Source: DATMBL01 sp050735975 (GTDB lineage: Bacteria; Desulfobacterota; Binatia; UBA9968). From it: DNA of 40,636 bases. The stretch lies in contig JBOHVS010000217.1 in the NCBI GenBank assembly GCA_050735975.1, positions 1 to 40,636 of the forward strand. Direction: 5' to 3'. How positions within the stretch are numbered: position 1 is the stretch's first letter; every line of letters begins with the position of its first letter. Below, in pieces: positions 15,772 to 24,884 of this stretch. The notes beneath the pieces are model-generated. The model was not told the origin of the DNA. It saw only the letters and a list, made by a program, of their open reading frames with translations, and searched no databases. The position numbers and the translations under genes were made by a program.

Positions 15772-16911
15772 ATGTTAAAGCATCAATATAATAGCGCTTC
15801 GCGACGCTCTCGGCGGCACACTTTCTGGGCCGTTTTGGCGCTGTCGGTTTTTGGCGCCCTGCTGGCGCATAGATCCTGGCTTGATAGCGCGGCGCTGAAT
15901 GATCCCCGCGCGACAGCGCGGGCTGTGGCTCCTCGCGGTGACCTCCGGGCCGACGAAAAAGCGGTCATTGCGCTTTTTCGTCAAGCTTCGCCGTCTGTCG
16001 TCAACATTACCGCCATTGGCGTTCAACGTGATCTCTTCACGCTGAACCTCTATCAAATTCCCCAAGGCACGGGCTCCGGCTTTGTATGGGACACAAGCGG
16101 CGATATCATCACAAACTTCCACGTCATCCAAAATGCAAACGCCGCTCAAGTTACCCTCGCTGACCAATCGGCCTGGAAGGCGCGTGTCGTCGGGGTCGCG
16201 CCGGACAAAGATATCGCGGTGCTGCGGATTGACGCACCGGCCAATCGTCTGCGAGCCATTCCCATCGGAACGTCAAAGGACCTTCAAGTGGGGCAGAGCG
16301 TGTTCGCCATCGGCAATCCGTTCGGGCTCGATCAAACGTTGACGACCGGGGTTATCAGCGCTCTAGGTCGCGAGATTGAATCCGTCACTCGCCGTCCGAT
16401 TCAGGGCGTCATACAGTCGGATGCCGCGATCAACCCGGGGAACTCCGGAGGACCTCTGCTCGACAGCGCGGGCCGGCTGATCGGGGTCAACACGGCAATC
16501 TACAGCCCGTCGGGGGCCTCTGCAGGAATAGGGTTCGCTATTCCGGTCGATACTGTGAATCGGATCGTCCCTGAGCTGATCCGCTTTGGAAAAGTGACCC
16601 GTCCGGGATTGGGAGTGCAGATTGCGGAGGAGCAGATTGCGCGAAGACTCGGCGTTAGCGGCGTCTTAGTGGTGGACGTCGCGCCGGGGAGCGCGGCCGG
16701 CAAGGCGGGTATCCGGCCGACGACGCGAGAAGCTTCGGGTCGCGTACGTTTGGGCGACGTGATTGTTGCAATCGACGGTAAGAAGGTAGAATCACCCAAT
16801 GACTTGTACCTGACTATGGAAAAGTACAGGGTTGGAGACGTTGTCACCGCTTCCCTGCTGCGCGACGGAAAAGGCGTGCAGACTAAGGTGACTTTAGAGG
16901 CGGTTCAGTAA
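15772..16911 (+). CDS. HtrA/DegP-like S1C serine protease with a PDZ domain
   Basis: This is an envelope quality-control protease. An N-terminal hydrophobic segment (FWAVLALSVFGALLAH, about residues 18-33) is a signal anchor. The trypsin-like domain has the full triad: His117 (TNFHVI), Asp147 (DKDIAVL) and Ser225 (GNSGGP). One PDZ domain follows (about 280-376), with ARRLGVSGVLVVDVAPGSAA and LGDVIVAIDGKKVESP. One PDZ and a membrane anchor make it DegS- or HhoA-like, not a two-PDZ DegP. The frame opens at GTG 15763, but GAGG at 15760-15763 is better placed for the ATG at 15772. It ends the chaperone block. Confidence 0.9.
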   Translation: MLKHQYNSASRRSRRHTFWAVLALSVFGALLAHRSWLDSAALNDPRATARAVAPRGDLRADEKAVIALFRQASPSVVNITAIGVQRDLFTLNLYQIPQGTGSGFVWDTSGDIITNFHVIQNANAAQVTLADQSAWKARVVGVAPDKDIAVLRIDAPANRLRAIPIGTSKDLQVGQSVFAIGNPFGLDQTLTTGVISALGREIESVTRRPIQGVIQSDAAINPGNSGGPLLDSAGRLIGVNTAIYSPSGASAGIGFAIPVDTVNRIVPELIRFGKVTRPGLGVQIAEEQIARRLGVSGVLVVDVAPGSAAGKAGIRPTTREASGRVRLGDVIVAIDGKKVESPNDLYLTMEKYRVGDVVTASLLRDGKGVQTKVTLEAVQ

Positions 16912-16946
16912 AAGCTCGCCGGCTTCCGGTGCGTACGCTTTCGGGG

Positions 16947-17951
16947 CTACGTTTTTTCGAGGAGATCTCTTGCGCTCGACTGATTGTCGTCGCGTTCGTA
17001 AGCGGAGATAATTTCCTGCACGAGGTGATGCCGCGCCACGTCTTTCTCCGTGAACGTGACAAAACGAATTCCTTGAACTCCCTTGAGTATTCGACTGGCC
17101 TCTTTCAGCCCGGAAGGCTTCCCGGCCGGGAGGTCGATTTGGGTGGCGTCTCCGGTGATCACCGCCTTCGATCCGTAGCCCAGACGAGTGAGAAACATTT
17201 TCATCTGCTCCGGGGTGGTATTTTGAGCTTCGTCTAAAATCACAAAGGAATCATTCAGAGTCCTTCCACGCATAAACGCCAACGGCGCGACCTCGATGGT
17301 CCCTCTTTCCACCAGTTTGCGCGCCCGGTCAAAGTCGACCATGTCATGCAGCGCATCATAGAGAGGACGGAGATAGGGATTGACCTTCTCGGCCAGATCG
17401 CCGGGTAAAAAGCCCAATTTCTCCCCGGCTTCAACGGCTGGTCGGGTCAGAATGATGCGCACGTAGTTATTCTTCATCAGCTCCGCTACTGCCATCGCCA
17501 TGGCAAGGTAGGTCTTTCCGGTGCCCGCGGGACCGATGCCAAAGACGATGTCATAACGCCGGATTGCGTCGATGTAGGCTTTTTGGGCGACGCTCTTCGG
17601 CGTTATGGTCCGTTTGTGGGCGGAGATGTAGATCGTATCGAGAAAGATATCTTGCAGCTTGGCCCGCCCATCGCTGCTGAGAATGCGGATCGCGTAATCG
17701 ACGTCGCTGGCGTAGACCGGATAACCTTTTTCCAGAAGACCATACAGTTGCTTGACGATTTGGCTCGTGAGCTCGACCTGTAACGGATCGCCTTCGATAT
17801 CCATCGCAGCCCCGCGGACGCGTATTCTCACTTGAAGAGCTTGCTGGAGGATCTTGATGTGCTGATCGTGCTGGCCCAGCAGGTCACGGAATAGACGTGG
17901 ATCGTTGAATTCAACCCGGCTGACTTCTACATCAGCCGGTGCGCCGATCAT
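16947..17951 (-). CDS. PhoH-like ATPase (YbeZ family)
   Basis: PhoH-like proteins are P-loop ATPases linked to RNA metabolism and often to YbeY and rRNA maturation. An N-terminal KH-like or dimerisation part (about residues 1-105) precedes the ATPase. Walker A is GPAGTGKT at 140-147 and Walker B is FVILDEAQ at about 236-243. The sensor block GDATQIDLP is also present. The frame can start at GTG 17972, overlapping yjbQ by four bases. The ATG at 17951 has an AAAGGAAG and a GGGAGGAG upstream and is preferred (334 residues). No ybeY follows, unlike the common arrangement; the next gene is convergent. Confidence 0.88.
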   Translation of the reverse strand: MIGAPADVEVSRVEFNDPRLFRDLLGQHDQHIKILQQALQVRIRVRGAAMDIEGDPLQVELTSQIVKQLYGLLEKGYPVYASDVDYAIRILSSDGRAKLQDIFLDTIYISAHKRTITPKSVAQKAYIDAIRRYDIVFGIGPAGTGKTYLAMAMAVAELMKNNYVRIILTRPAVEAGEKLGFLPGDLAEKVNPYLRPLYDALHDMVDFDRARKLVERGTIEVAPLAFMRGRTLNDSFVILDEAQNTTPEQMKMFLTRLGYGSKAVITGDATQIDLPAGKPSGLKEASRILKGVQGIRFVTFTEKDVARHHLVQEIISAYERDDNQSSARDLLEKT

Positions 17952-17968
17952 TCTTCCTTTCTCCTCCC

Positions 17969-18394
17969 TCACGTGCTCTCTCCTACGAGTTGCATAACGA
18001 TCTCCCGCGTGCGCGGACGGTTGTCGAAATCGATGAGAATAATCTGTTGCCAGGCGCCCAGTAGAGGACGGCCTTCTTCGATAGGAATGGCCAGTGAAGG
18101 CCCGAAAAGCGAGGCGCGGACGTGGGAAAAACCGTTGTCGTCTCCCCAGCGATCGTCGTGATGATAACGCCGGCCGGACGGAACGATCCTCTCGACAAAT
18201 TCTTTTAGATCTTGAATCAGGCCGGGTTCATGCTCAATTGTGGTGAGTGCCGCCGTCGAGCCGGAGACGAAGAGTGTGAGTAGGCCCGATCTGATCTGTT
18301 CCTTTTCGATCTGCTCTTTAACTCTAGCGGTGATATCGACGATGTCGCAGAAGCCGGCGGTTTTTTCTGTGAGCTTGCTGGTAAGGATGATCAT
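17969..18394 (-). CDS. YjbQ/UPF0047 family protein
   Basis: This is a single-domain family of about 140 residues with trimeric structure. E. coli YjbQ has been described as having weak thiamine-phosphate synthase activity, but the in vivo role is unclear. The signature is complete: LLTLFVSGSTAALTTIEHEPGL (about residues 38-59), then SGRRYHHDDRWGDDNGFSHVRASLFGPS (about 73-100), rich in the conserved His/Asp metal-type residues, and a final LIDFDNRPRTREIVMQLVGE. Its ATG shares one base with the alaS stop codon. This suggests coupled translation. Confidence 0.88.
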   Translation of the reverse strand: MIILTSKLTEKTAGFCDIVDITARVKEQIEKEQIRSGLLTLFVSGSTAALTTIEHEPGLIQDLKEFVERIVPSGRRYHHDDRWGDDNGFSHVRASLFGPSLAIPIEEGRPLLGAWQQIILIDFDNRPRTREIVMQLVGEST

Positions 18395-21072
18395 TAGGGT
18401 AGGGTGAATTTTACAAATTTCCTCACTCTGTCCAACACCTCGTCGGTCTTTGAGGGATCCTTGCCTCCAGCCTGAGCAAAATCAGGACGTCCGCCGCCCC
18501 CACCGCCGACGATTGGTGCCACTTCCTTGATGATATTGCCGGCATGCAAACGCTGAGTCAGGTCGGGGCTGACGCTTCCGACCAGCGTTACACTATTTTC
18601 ACCGGGGCTTGCCAAAAAGATGAATCCACTACCCATCTTTTCCTTGAGCTGGTCAGTCACTTCTCGAAGTTGTTTGGCATCCATGCCCTCCACCCGGGTA
18701 ATAAGGACATTCGTTCCGTTTACGCGTTCCTTCTTGGCCAGGAGCTGGGGTATCTGGTCCTTTTCGAACTGGCCGCGAAGCTTGTCGATCTCTTTCTCCA
18801 GCTCCTTTTGACGGTCCAAGAGTTTTTTTATCTTTTCGGTTGCGTCATCCGAATTTGCGCGAACCAAATCGGCGATCTCTCGCAGGCGCAGTTCGTACTT
18901 CCGTATCAAATCCAAAGCCCCCTCGCCGGTAAGCGCCTCTACCCTGCGTACTCCGGCGGCCACCCCGGCTTCGGCGTTGAGTTTAAAGATGCCGATCTCC
19001 CCGGACCGGTGAACGTGAGTGCCGCCGCACAGCTCGGTTGAAAAATCGCCGATCCTCACCACACGCACGCGGTCGCTGTATTTGTCGCCGAAAAAGGCAA
19101 GGGCTCCTTTGCGAATCGCTTCATCATAGCTCGACTCTTCAACGCTGACGTCAGCATCCTGTCGAATCCTCTGATTCACGGCGTTCTCGATCCGCGCAAG
19201 CTGTTCTTCCGGAATAGCGCCGGTGTGATTGAAATCGAATCGCAGCCGGTCCGGCGCCACGAGCGAGCCCGCCTGGCGGACGTGGGAACCTAACTGCTCG
19301 CGCAAGACCGCGTGCAGAATGTGGGTCGCCGAATGATTCAACTTCGTTCTTTGACGATTTTTGGGATCCACCGCCAAGCGAACTTTGTCGCCCACTTGAA
19401 AACGGCCTTTCTTGACGCGTCCCTTGTGAACAATTAGGGATGGCGTAGGATGCTGAGTGTCAACCACTTCCATCTGATCGCCGCGTGCAGTTTCAATGAT
19501 GCCCCGGTCACCAACTTGACCGCCACCTTCTGCATAGAAAGGTGTTTCGGAAGTCAGCAAGTCGACTTCATCTCCTTCTGTCGCTTCCTGTTTCCCGCTC
19601 CCATTCCCGTAGATTGCGACGATTTTAGAATCTGCATCCAAACGATCATAACCGATGAATTGGGAGTTTGGAGGCCTAACTTGGATAGTCGGAGTTCCGA
19701 ACGCTTCTGTGCCGAGTATCCCCGGTACAAAAATGGTCTGTATCCCTCTGCTTTCACGCCCTCGCGTCCGCTGCTCTTCCATGAGCTTTTCGAAACCGTC
19801 GCGATCGACGATCATTCCCTGGTCCCGCAAGATGTCTTCGGTCATGTCGAGAGGAAAGCCGTACGTGTCGTAGAGGCGGAAGGCGATCTCTCCCGGTAGG
19901 ACCGATTTGTTTTCCTGTTTCAGCCCGGTCGTCGCGTCTTCCAGCAGGACCAAACCTTTTTCGAGCGTTTCGACGAAACGCTCTTCTTCGCTCCGGACGA
20001 CTTCCTGGATCCGTCTTTCCTCGGTTCGTAGCTCCGGGTAGGCGTCGCCCATGACTTTCCCGACCGTGGCTGAAACCTGGTGAAGAAAGGGATCCTTCAG
20101 ACCGATCAAACGGCCATGGCGCGCTGCGCGCCTGAGCAACCTCCGCAATACGTAGCCCCGGCCTTCGTTGCTGGGAATGACGCCGTCGCCGATTAGAAAA
20201 CTCACGGCTCGGGCGTGATCGGCAATCACTCGGAACGAGACATCGGCGTTAGCATCTGCGCCGTATCGTTTGCCGCAGATCTCTTCAGTCGCGCTAATGA
20301 GATCCCGCATGAAGTCGATATCGTAATTCGATAGCACCTTCTGAAGTACTGCCGTGATCCGCTCGAGCCCCATGCCGGTATCGACATGCTTGGCCGGAAG
20401 ATCCGACAGGCTCCGATCCTCGGCGCGATTGTATTGAATGAAGACCAGATTCCAAAGCTCGATGTAGCGGGCGCAGTCGCCGTTGACCTGGCAGGTATGC
20501 CCCGGCCGGCCCTTCAGGTCGCACGCCTCAGGGCCCCGGTCGAGATGGATCTCGCTGCATGGGCCGCAAGGGCCCGTCTCTCCCATCTCCCAGAAGTTTT
20601 CTTTGGCGCCGAAACGCCTCACGCGCGCCGCCGGCAGCCCGCTGATTTTAAACCACAGCCGTTCGGCTTCACCGTCGTCAAGGTACACCGTCGCCCAGAG
20701 CTTGTCTTTGGGCAGGCCCCATTCCTTCGTTAATAGCTCCCACGCCCACTCGATGGCTTCAGCCTTGTAGTAGTCACCGAACGACCAGTTGCCCAGCATC
20801 TCGAAGAACGTATGGTGGTAAGTATCACGCCCGACCGCCTCGAGGTCATTGTGTTTGCCGCTGATGCGAAGGCATTTCTGCGAGTCTACCGCGCGCACAT
20901 ACGGGAGCTTGTCCAAACCGAGAAAAACGTTCTTAAACTGCACCATGCCGGCGTTGGTAAAGAGCAGAGTCGGGTCTTTGTCCGGCACCAGCGACGAACT
21001 TTTTACTACAGTGTGTCCTTGTTTGGCGAAATAGTCCAAAAAAGACCTGCGGATTTCGTTTCCTGTTGCCAT
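18394..21072 (-). CDS. alaS: Alanyl-tRNA synthetase
   Basis: AlaRS charges tRNA-Ala and edits mischarged serine and glycine. The class II catalytic core occupies about residues 1-240 (motif 1 near FTNAGMVQFKNVFLG, and GMGLERITAVLQ as motif 3). The tRNA-recognition domain spans to about 450. The editing domain has its zinc residues: His580 and His584 (NHSATH), and Cys682 and His686 (CGGTH). The C-terminal DHHA1 part ends with a GGGGGGRPDFAQAGG stretch. At 892 residues it is full length. It lies below recX and recA, with a 75-base gap to recX. Confidence 0.97.
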   Translation of the reverse strand: MATGNEIRRSFLDYFAKQGHTVVKSSSLVPDKDPTLLFTNAGMVQFKNVFLGLDKLPYVRAVDSQKCLRISGKHNDLEAVGRDTYHHTFFEMLGNWSFGDYYKAEAIEWAWELLTKEWGLPKDKLWATVYLDDGEAERLWFKISGLPAARVRRFGAKENFWEMGETGPCGPCSEIHLDRGPEACDLKGRPGHTCQVNGDCARYIELWNLVFIQYNRAEDRSLSDLPAKHVDTGMGLERITAVLQKVLSNYDIDFMRDLISATEEICGKRYGADANADVSFRVIADHARAVSFLIGDGVIPSNEGRGYVLRRLLRRAARHGRLIGLKDPFLHQVSATVGKVMGDAYPELRTEERRIQEVVRSEEERFVETLEKGLVLLEDATTGLKQENKSVLPGEIAFRLYDTYGFPLDMTEDILRDQGMIVDRDGFEKLMEEQRTRGRESRGIQTIFVPGILGTEAFGTPTIQVRPPNSQFIGYDRLDADSKIVAIYGNGSGKQEATEGDEVDLLTSETPFYAEGGGQVGDRGIIETARGDQMEVVDTQHPTPSLIVHKGRVKKGRFQVGDKVRLAVDPKNRQRTKLNHSATHILHAVLREQLGSHVRQAGSLVAPDRLRFDFNHTGAIPEEQLARIENAVNQRIRQDADVSVEESSYDEAIRKGALAFFGDKYSDRVRVVRIGDFSTELCGGTHVHRSGEIGIFKLNAEAGVAAGVRRVEALTGEGALDLIRKYELRLREIADLVRANSDDATEKIKKLLDRQKELEKEIDKLRGQFEKDQIPQLLAKKERVNGTNVLITRVEGMDAKQLREVTDQLKEKMGSGFIFLASPGENSVTLVGSVSPDLTQRLHAGNIIKEVAPIVGGGGGGRPDFAQAGGKDPSKTDEVLDRVRKFVKFTLP

Positions 21073-21147
21073 GATTCTCTAGCGCTCGACCGCCGCTTTT
21101 CTTTCCCTCTGATCTGCCCAACCGAAAGGTCGCTTAAAACGTTTGTA

Positions 21148-21540
21148 TTACTCTTCTCCTCGAAGATGCCCCAGCAGCTCGAAAATAATCTCGCTGCTAT
21201 AACCGCGCCGTTGGAGCAAGGCGATCGCTCGACGGAGGACTTTCGAGTCCTTCAGGCCGCCCTCTCCGAATCTTTTTGCCAAGAGCTTCTTGGCTTTTTC
21301 CTTTTCGCCCTCTCGCTCGAACGCTTCGCGGATGGCCTGCCGCGTGACTGCGAGGCTGATGCCTTTCGATTTGAGCTCCTGCTCGATTCGTTTTGCGCCG
21401 TAGCCCCGGGTTTCGGCTCTGGAAAGCGCCCAGCTCCGCGCAAATGCTTCGTCGTTCAGGTAGCTCAAATCGCGGAGTTTCTCCAACGTTCTTTCCGTAA
21501 TCAAATCAGAGTAACCCAACTGGGTCAACTTGCGCCGCAC
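21148..21540 (-). CDS. recX: RecX regulatory protein, start uncertain
   Basis: RecX binds RecA filaments and dampens recombinase activity. The three-helix repeats are recognisable: RRKLTQLGYSDLITERTLEKL, LNDEAFARSWALSRA (about residues 29-43), RGYGAKRIEQELKSKGI, and a C-terminal repeat ending LLQRRGYSSEIIFELL. The only normal start is GTG at 21540. The same frame is open back to 21669 and encodes ALQRALQFLSYRSRSQAE directly upstream, which matches the conserved RecX N-terminus. No ATG, GTG or TTG lies in that extension; the best-placed alternative is CTG at 21642. The extension runs up to the recA stop, so coupled initiation at a rare codon is possible. Confidence 0.85.
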   Translation of the reverse strand: MRRKLTQLGYSDLITERTLEKLRDLSYLNDEAFARSWALSRAETRGYGAKRIEQELKSKGISLAVTRQAIREAFEREGEKEKAKKLLAKRFGEGGLKDSKVLRRAIALLQRRGYSSEIIFELLGHLRGEE

Positions 21541-21664
21541 TTCCGCTTGGCTGCGGGAGCGATAGCTGAGAAACTGGAGCGCGCGCTGTAGCGCGTCATG
21601 ATATGAGTTGGATCGCTCCGAACGGAGCGCTTTCCGTTTCAGGGTTGGGCAAGCACCTTTCGGC

Positions 21665-22714
21665 TTACTTTACTTTTACCTTCTCCTTCTTTTCCGCGGC
21701 GGTTGTCTGGGGCTCAGGAGGTCGCTTCAACCCTACCTTCTCCATCACCTTCGTCATGACCTGCGCGGCAGTCTCAGGATGTTCCTTCAGGAAAGCCTTC
21801 GCCGCTTCGCGTCCCTGCCCGATTCTCTCGCCGGCGAAGGAGTACCAAGCGCCGCTTTTCTCGACAATGTTCATTTCGCTGCCGAGATCGACGATCTCTC
21901 CCTCACGGGAGATTCCCGTTCCGTAGAGAATGTCAAATTCCGCCTCTTTAAAAGGGGGCGCCGTCTTGTTCTTGACGACCTTCACTCGCGTTCGACCGCC
22001 GATGATACTGTCAGCTTCTTTGATGGCGCCGGTGCGCCGGATATCCATGCGCACGGAGGCATAAAATTTCAGCGCATTGCCGCCGGTCGTTGTCTCCGGA
22101 TTGCCGAACATTACACCGATCTTCATGCGAATCTGGTTGATGAAGGCGACTACCGCATGAGAGCGTGAAATCGTCGCGGTGAGCTTGCGCAAAGCCTGGG
22201 ACATCAGGCGGGCTTGCAAACCCATATGCGCGTCGCCCATCTCGCCTTCGATCTCAGCTTTCGGGACCAATGCCGCAACGGAATCGATGACGAGGACATC
22301 AATGGCTCCGCTACGAACCAGAGTTTCGGCGATTTCCAATGCCTGTTCGCCGTGGTCCGGCTGCGAAATCAGCAAATCATCCGTCTTGACTCCGAGCTTT
22401 TTCGCATAGCCTAAATCCAGCGCGTGTTCGGCGTCGATGTAGGCGCCCATGCCCCCCTGTTTCTGCGCCTCGGCGACGATGTGAAGCGCTAAAGTCGTCT
22501 TGCCGGAGGATTCAGGTCCGTAGATCTCGATGACCCGCCCCCGGGGAACCCCGCCGATTCCCAGAGCAATATCGAGTCCGAGAGAGCCGGTGGAGATCAC
22601 CTCGAGATCCTTGGCCACTCCGCCTTCGCCGAGCTTCATGATCGCGCCCTTGCCGAACTGCCTTTCGATCTGGCTTACTGCGAGATCAATCGCTTTTTCT
22701 CGATTTACATCCAT
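21665..22714 (-). CDS. recA: Recombinase RecA
   Basis: RecA forms nucleoprotein filaments for homologous recombination and triggers LexA cleavage. Walker A is GPESSGKT at residues 66-73. Walker B lies in VLVIDSVAAL. The loop region MGLQARLMSQALRKLTATI and the NQIRMKIGVMFGNPETTTGG block (L2 loop) are intact. The C-terminus has a Lys/Glu-rich tail (TAAEKKEKVKVK) instead of the very acidic enterobacterial tail. At 349 residues it is full length. GGAGG lies seven bases before the ATG. It sits between thpR and recX; no LexA box was recognised in the 18-base gap. Confidence 0.98.
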   Translation of the reverse strand: MDVNREKAIDLAVSQIERQFGKGAIMKLGEGGVAKDLEVISTGSLGLDIALGIGGVPRGRVIEIYGPESSGKTTLALHIVAEAQKQGGMGAYIDAEHALDLGYAKKLGVKTDDLLISQPDHGEQALEIAETLVRSGAIDVLVIDSVAALVPKAEIEGEMGDAHMGLQARLMSQALRKLTATISRSHAVVAFINQIRMKIGVMFGNPETTTGGNALKFYASVRMDIRRTGAIKEADSIIGGRTRVKVVKNKTAPPFKEAEFDILYGTGISREGEIVDLGSEMNIVEKSGAWYSFAGERIGQGREAAKAFLKEHPETAAQVMTKVMEKVGLKRPPEPQTTAAEKKEKVKVK

Positions 22715-22732
22715 GTCCAGCCTCCTTTATCC

Positions 22733-23305
22733 TCAGACCACCAGCTCTCTGTTAAGCGGGAAAACCTTTAAGGGATGATAGGTCGCGCCGTGGCGATCAA
22801 GCACGCTCTGAAATAGTATGACCTGTTCGACTGTAGATGAGCCGAACTCGTATGCCTTCCATTGTTCCAGCTGTTTGCCGAGCTCAGCCGGGGAGCCGTG
22901 GGCTTGCCGCCAGCGACCAATCGTTAGATGCGGTGCAAACGCTCTTGTCTCGCGGGCGAAACCCAAAGACTCAAGCGCCGTGTCGACTCGCGATGCCAAT
23001 TTCCCCAGGTTGTCTCTTTCGAGGCCCACCCACAATACCCGGGCTCGTTTCAAGTCCGGGAACACTCCTACTCCTTTAGCATTTATGGCGAACCGCGGAA
23101 AGGGGCGAAGAGCTCCATCAAGGGTGTTTGCGATAGATGATATTTGCTCCTCCTCAATCTCGCCAAGGAATTTGAGGGTAAAATGCAGGTTTTCCCCCGG
23201 GACCCAACGAACTTCGGGCAGACGGAGCTTAAGCTGGGCCGCGAGCGCGGCCATTCTCTGAATGATAAGAGAGTCGAGCTTAACTCCGACGAACGCGCGA
23301 ATCAC
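22733..23305 (-). CDS. thpR: RNA 2',3'-cyclic phosphodiesterase (LigT/ThpR)
   Basis: This 2H phosphoesterase family opens 2',3'-cyclic phosphates on RNA ends. Both HxTx catalytic motifs are present: HFTLKFLGE in the first half and HLTIGRWR in the second, about 85 residues apart. Open sequence upstream includes an ATG at 23350 inside cinA. The GTG at 23305 overlaps the cinA stop as GTGA and gives the typical start VIRAFVGVKLD, so it is preferred (190 residues). Position between cinA and recA is a recurrent arrangement. Confidence 0.88.
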   Translation of the reverse strand: MIRAFVGVKLDSLIIQRMAALAAQLKLRLPEVRWVPGENLHFTLKFLGEIEEEQISSIANTLDGALRPFPRFAINAKGVGVFPDLKRARVLWVGLERDNLGKLASRVDTALESLGFARETRAFAPHLTIGRWRQAHGSPAELGKQLEQWKAYEFGSSTVEQVILFQSVLDRHGATYHPLKVFPLNRELVV

Positions 23306-24561
23306 GGGATGTCCCGGATGGTCTGTTCTTCGAGCGCTCTGCGCAGCCAATCAAGCGCCGCCTGGGAGGCGCCCAATATAATGCGCTCGCGCTCGCCATG
23401 AAAGTGAAAAAGCCGCGCGGCGCTCTCTTCCGGCCCCGCTATGCTGATCCAAACCGTGCCCACGGGTTTGTCGGCAGTCCCTCCCGCAGGACCGGCGATT
23501 CCGGTGACGCTCAGACCGTATGTGGTTCGACTCCGTTGTTTGATTCCGGTGGACATCTGCAGAGCGGTCTCACGGCTGACGGCGCCGTAGCGCTCCAGCG
23601 TTTCGGGATGAACGCCCAAGAAATGGACCTTTGCTTCGTTAGAATAGGTTACGGCCGAGCCCATGAAGTAGGCGGAGCTGCCGGCCACCCGCGTTATTCG
23701 GTGACTGATATACCCTCCGGTGCACGATTCCGCCAACGAAAGGGTTCGCTGGTGTTTTTGCAATAGCTCACCAACGATCTCCTCCAGCGCCTTGTCGCTT
23801 TCAGCATAGATAAACGCGCCCAGGATCCGTCGTATTTCATGCCTTAGCCGTTCGAATATCTCTTCTCTTTCTTCTCCTCCGAAGACCGACAAGCGCAAAG
23901 AAAGCTCGGGATAATGCGTCCGAAACGAAAGCCTGGCATGCGCGCCAAGGGTCACGGGTCTAAGGAGATCATCCAACTTCGATTCGGTGAGGCCGTTAAG
24001 CTTGAATGTACAGCTGGTGATGCCCTCAGCCTCTTTTCGCGCCTGTATTAGCCAGGGGATCACAGACTGCTTTAACATCGCGGCCATTTCCTGGGGCACC
24101 CCGGAGAGCCAAAATAGCGTCTTGCCGGGGCTGAGCTGAACGCGAAATCCGGGGGCGGTACCGACCGGGTTGGGAATTATCGTCGCGCCATCCGGGAACA
24201 GGGCCTGTTTAAGATTGTTCTCAGTCCAGGACAAACCGCGAGACGCGAATCGCTCCCTCAGCGATCGGGCGACCGAATCATCCTGCTTCAGGTTAGTTCC
24301 AAGAAACAGGGCGACCACTTCGGTGGTCAGATCGTCCGCCGTCGGTCCGAGGCCCCCGGTACCGATCACAGCATCGCCGAGCGCATCGGCATGTCGAAGC
24401 GCCCAGAGAAGTTTTTCTTTGTCATCGCCGACTTTTAGGACCGCTGCTACCCGTATCCCGGCGCTACCAAGCTCGTCGGCAATCACTGTGGAGTTGGTGT
24501 CGACCACTCGACCGGTGACGAGTTCGTCACCGGTACTGAGAATTACCGCCTGGTGAATCAT
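23302..24561 (-). CDS. cinA: CinA: MoCF-like domain plus nicotinamide-nucleotide amidase
   Basis: CinA combines an N-terminal MoaB/MogA-like domain (ADP-ribose pyrophosphatase in some homologues) with a C-terminal PncC domain that deamidates NMN in pyridine-nucleotide salvage. The N-terminal domain shows ILSTGDELVTGRVVDTNS and GTGGLGPTADDLT (residues about 8-80). The PncC domain has LAESCTGGYISHRITRVAGS (about 275-294) and GLSVTGIAGPAGGTADKPVG (about 353-372). Full length at 419 residues. It heads the cinA-thpR-recA-recX-alaS series. Confidence 0.95.
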   Translation of the reverse strand: MIHQAVILSTGDELVTGRVVDTNSTVIADELGSAGIRVAAVLKVGDDKEKLLWALRHADALGDAVIGTGGLGPTADDLTTEVVALFLGTNLKQDDSVARSLRERFASRGLSWTENNLKQALFPDGATIIPNPVGTAPGFRVQLSPGKTLFWLSGVPQEMAAMLKQSVIPWLIQARKEAEGITSCTFKLNGLTESKLDDLLRPVTLGAHARLSFRTHYPELSLRLSVFGGEEREEIFERLRHEIRRILGAFIYAESDKALEEIVGELLQKHQRTLSLAESCTGGYISHRITRVAGSSAYFMGSAVTYSNEAKVHFLGVHPETLERYGAVSRETALQMSTGIKQRSRTTYGLSVTGIAGPAGGTADKPVGTVWISIAGPEESAARLFHFHGERERIILGASQAALDWLRRALEEQTIRDIP

Positions 24562-24884
24562 ACTCCCCTCCGCATGAAAAGCCGGATGATGGCCAAAATT
24601 TAAACTCGCGCCGCAAAGTCATCGGAATTTCCCCACGAGGCGACGCCGGAGACGATGTCACGATATCAGAGAGCCGGAAGAACAGAAACGTCAACCCATG
24701 AACCTAGATCCGGCTGAGCTCCAAACTGATTGTTGAAACACGCTGCCCTCAATGGAGTGAATCAAACGATCCAGAGTAAACCACCACCAGGACCGAAGCG
24801 CGGATTGCCAGGCGCCGGCTGTTGCCGCAAGAATCCAGGCTGTCTTGGACCAAATCGCTATCTCCGCTGGGGGAGAAATAGAGC
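24562..24884. other. Intergenic region upstream of cinA, no gene seen
   Basis: These 323 bases lie between the start of cinA and the stop of the M23 peptidase gene, both on the minus strand. No open frame with recognisable protein features, tRNA or strong hairpin was found. A minus-strand TTGACG (24694-24699) could be a -35 for cinA, but no convincing -10 sits at the right distance. Confidence 0.6.
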
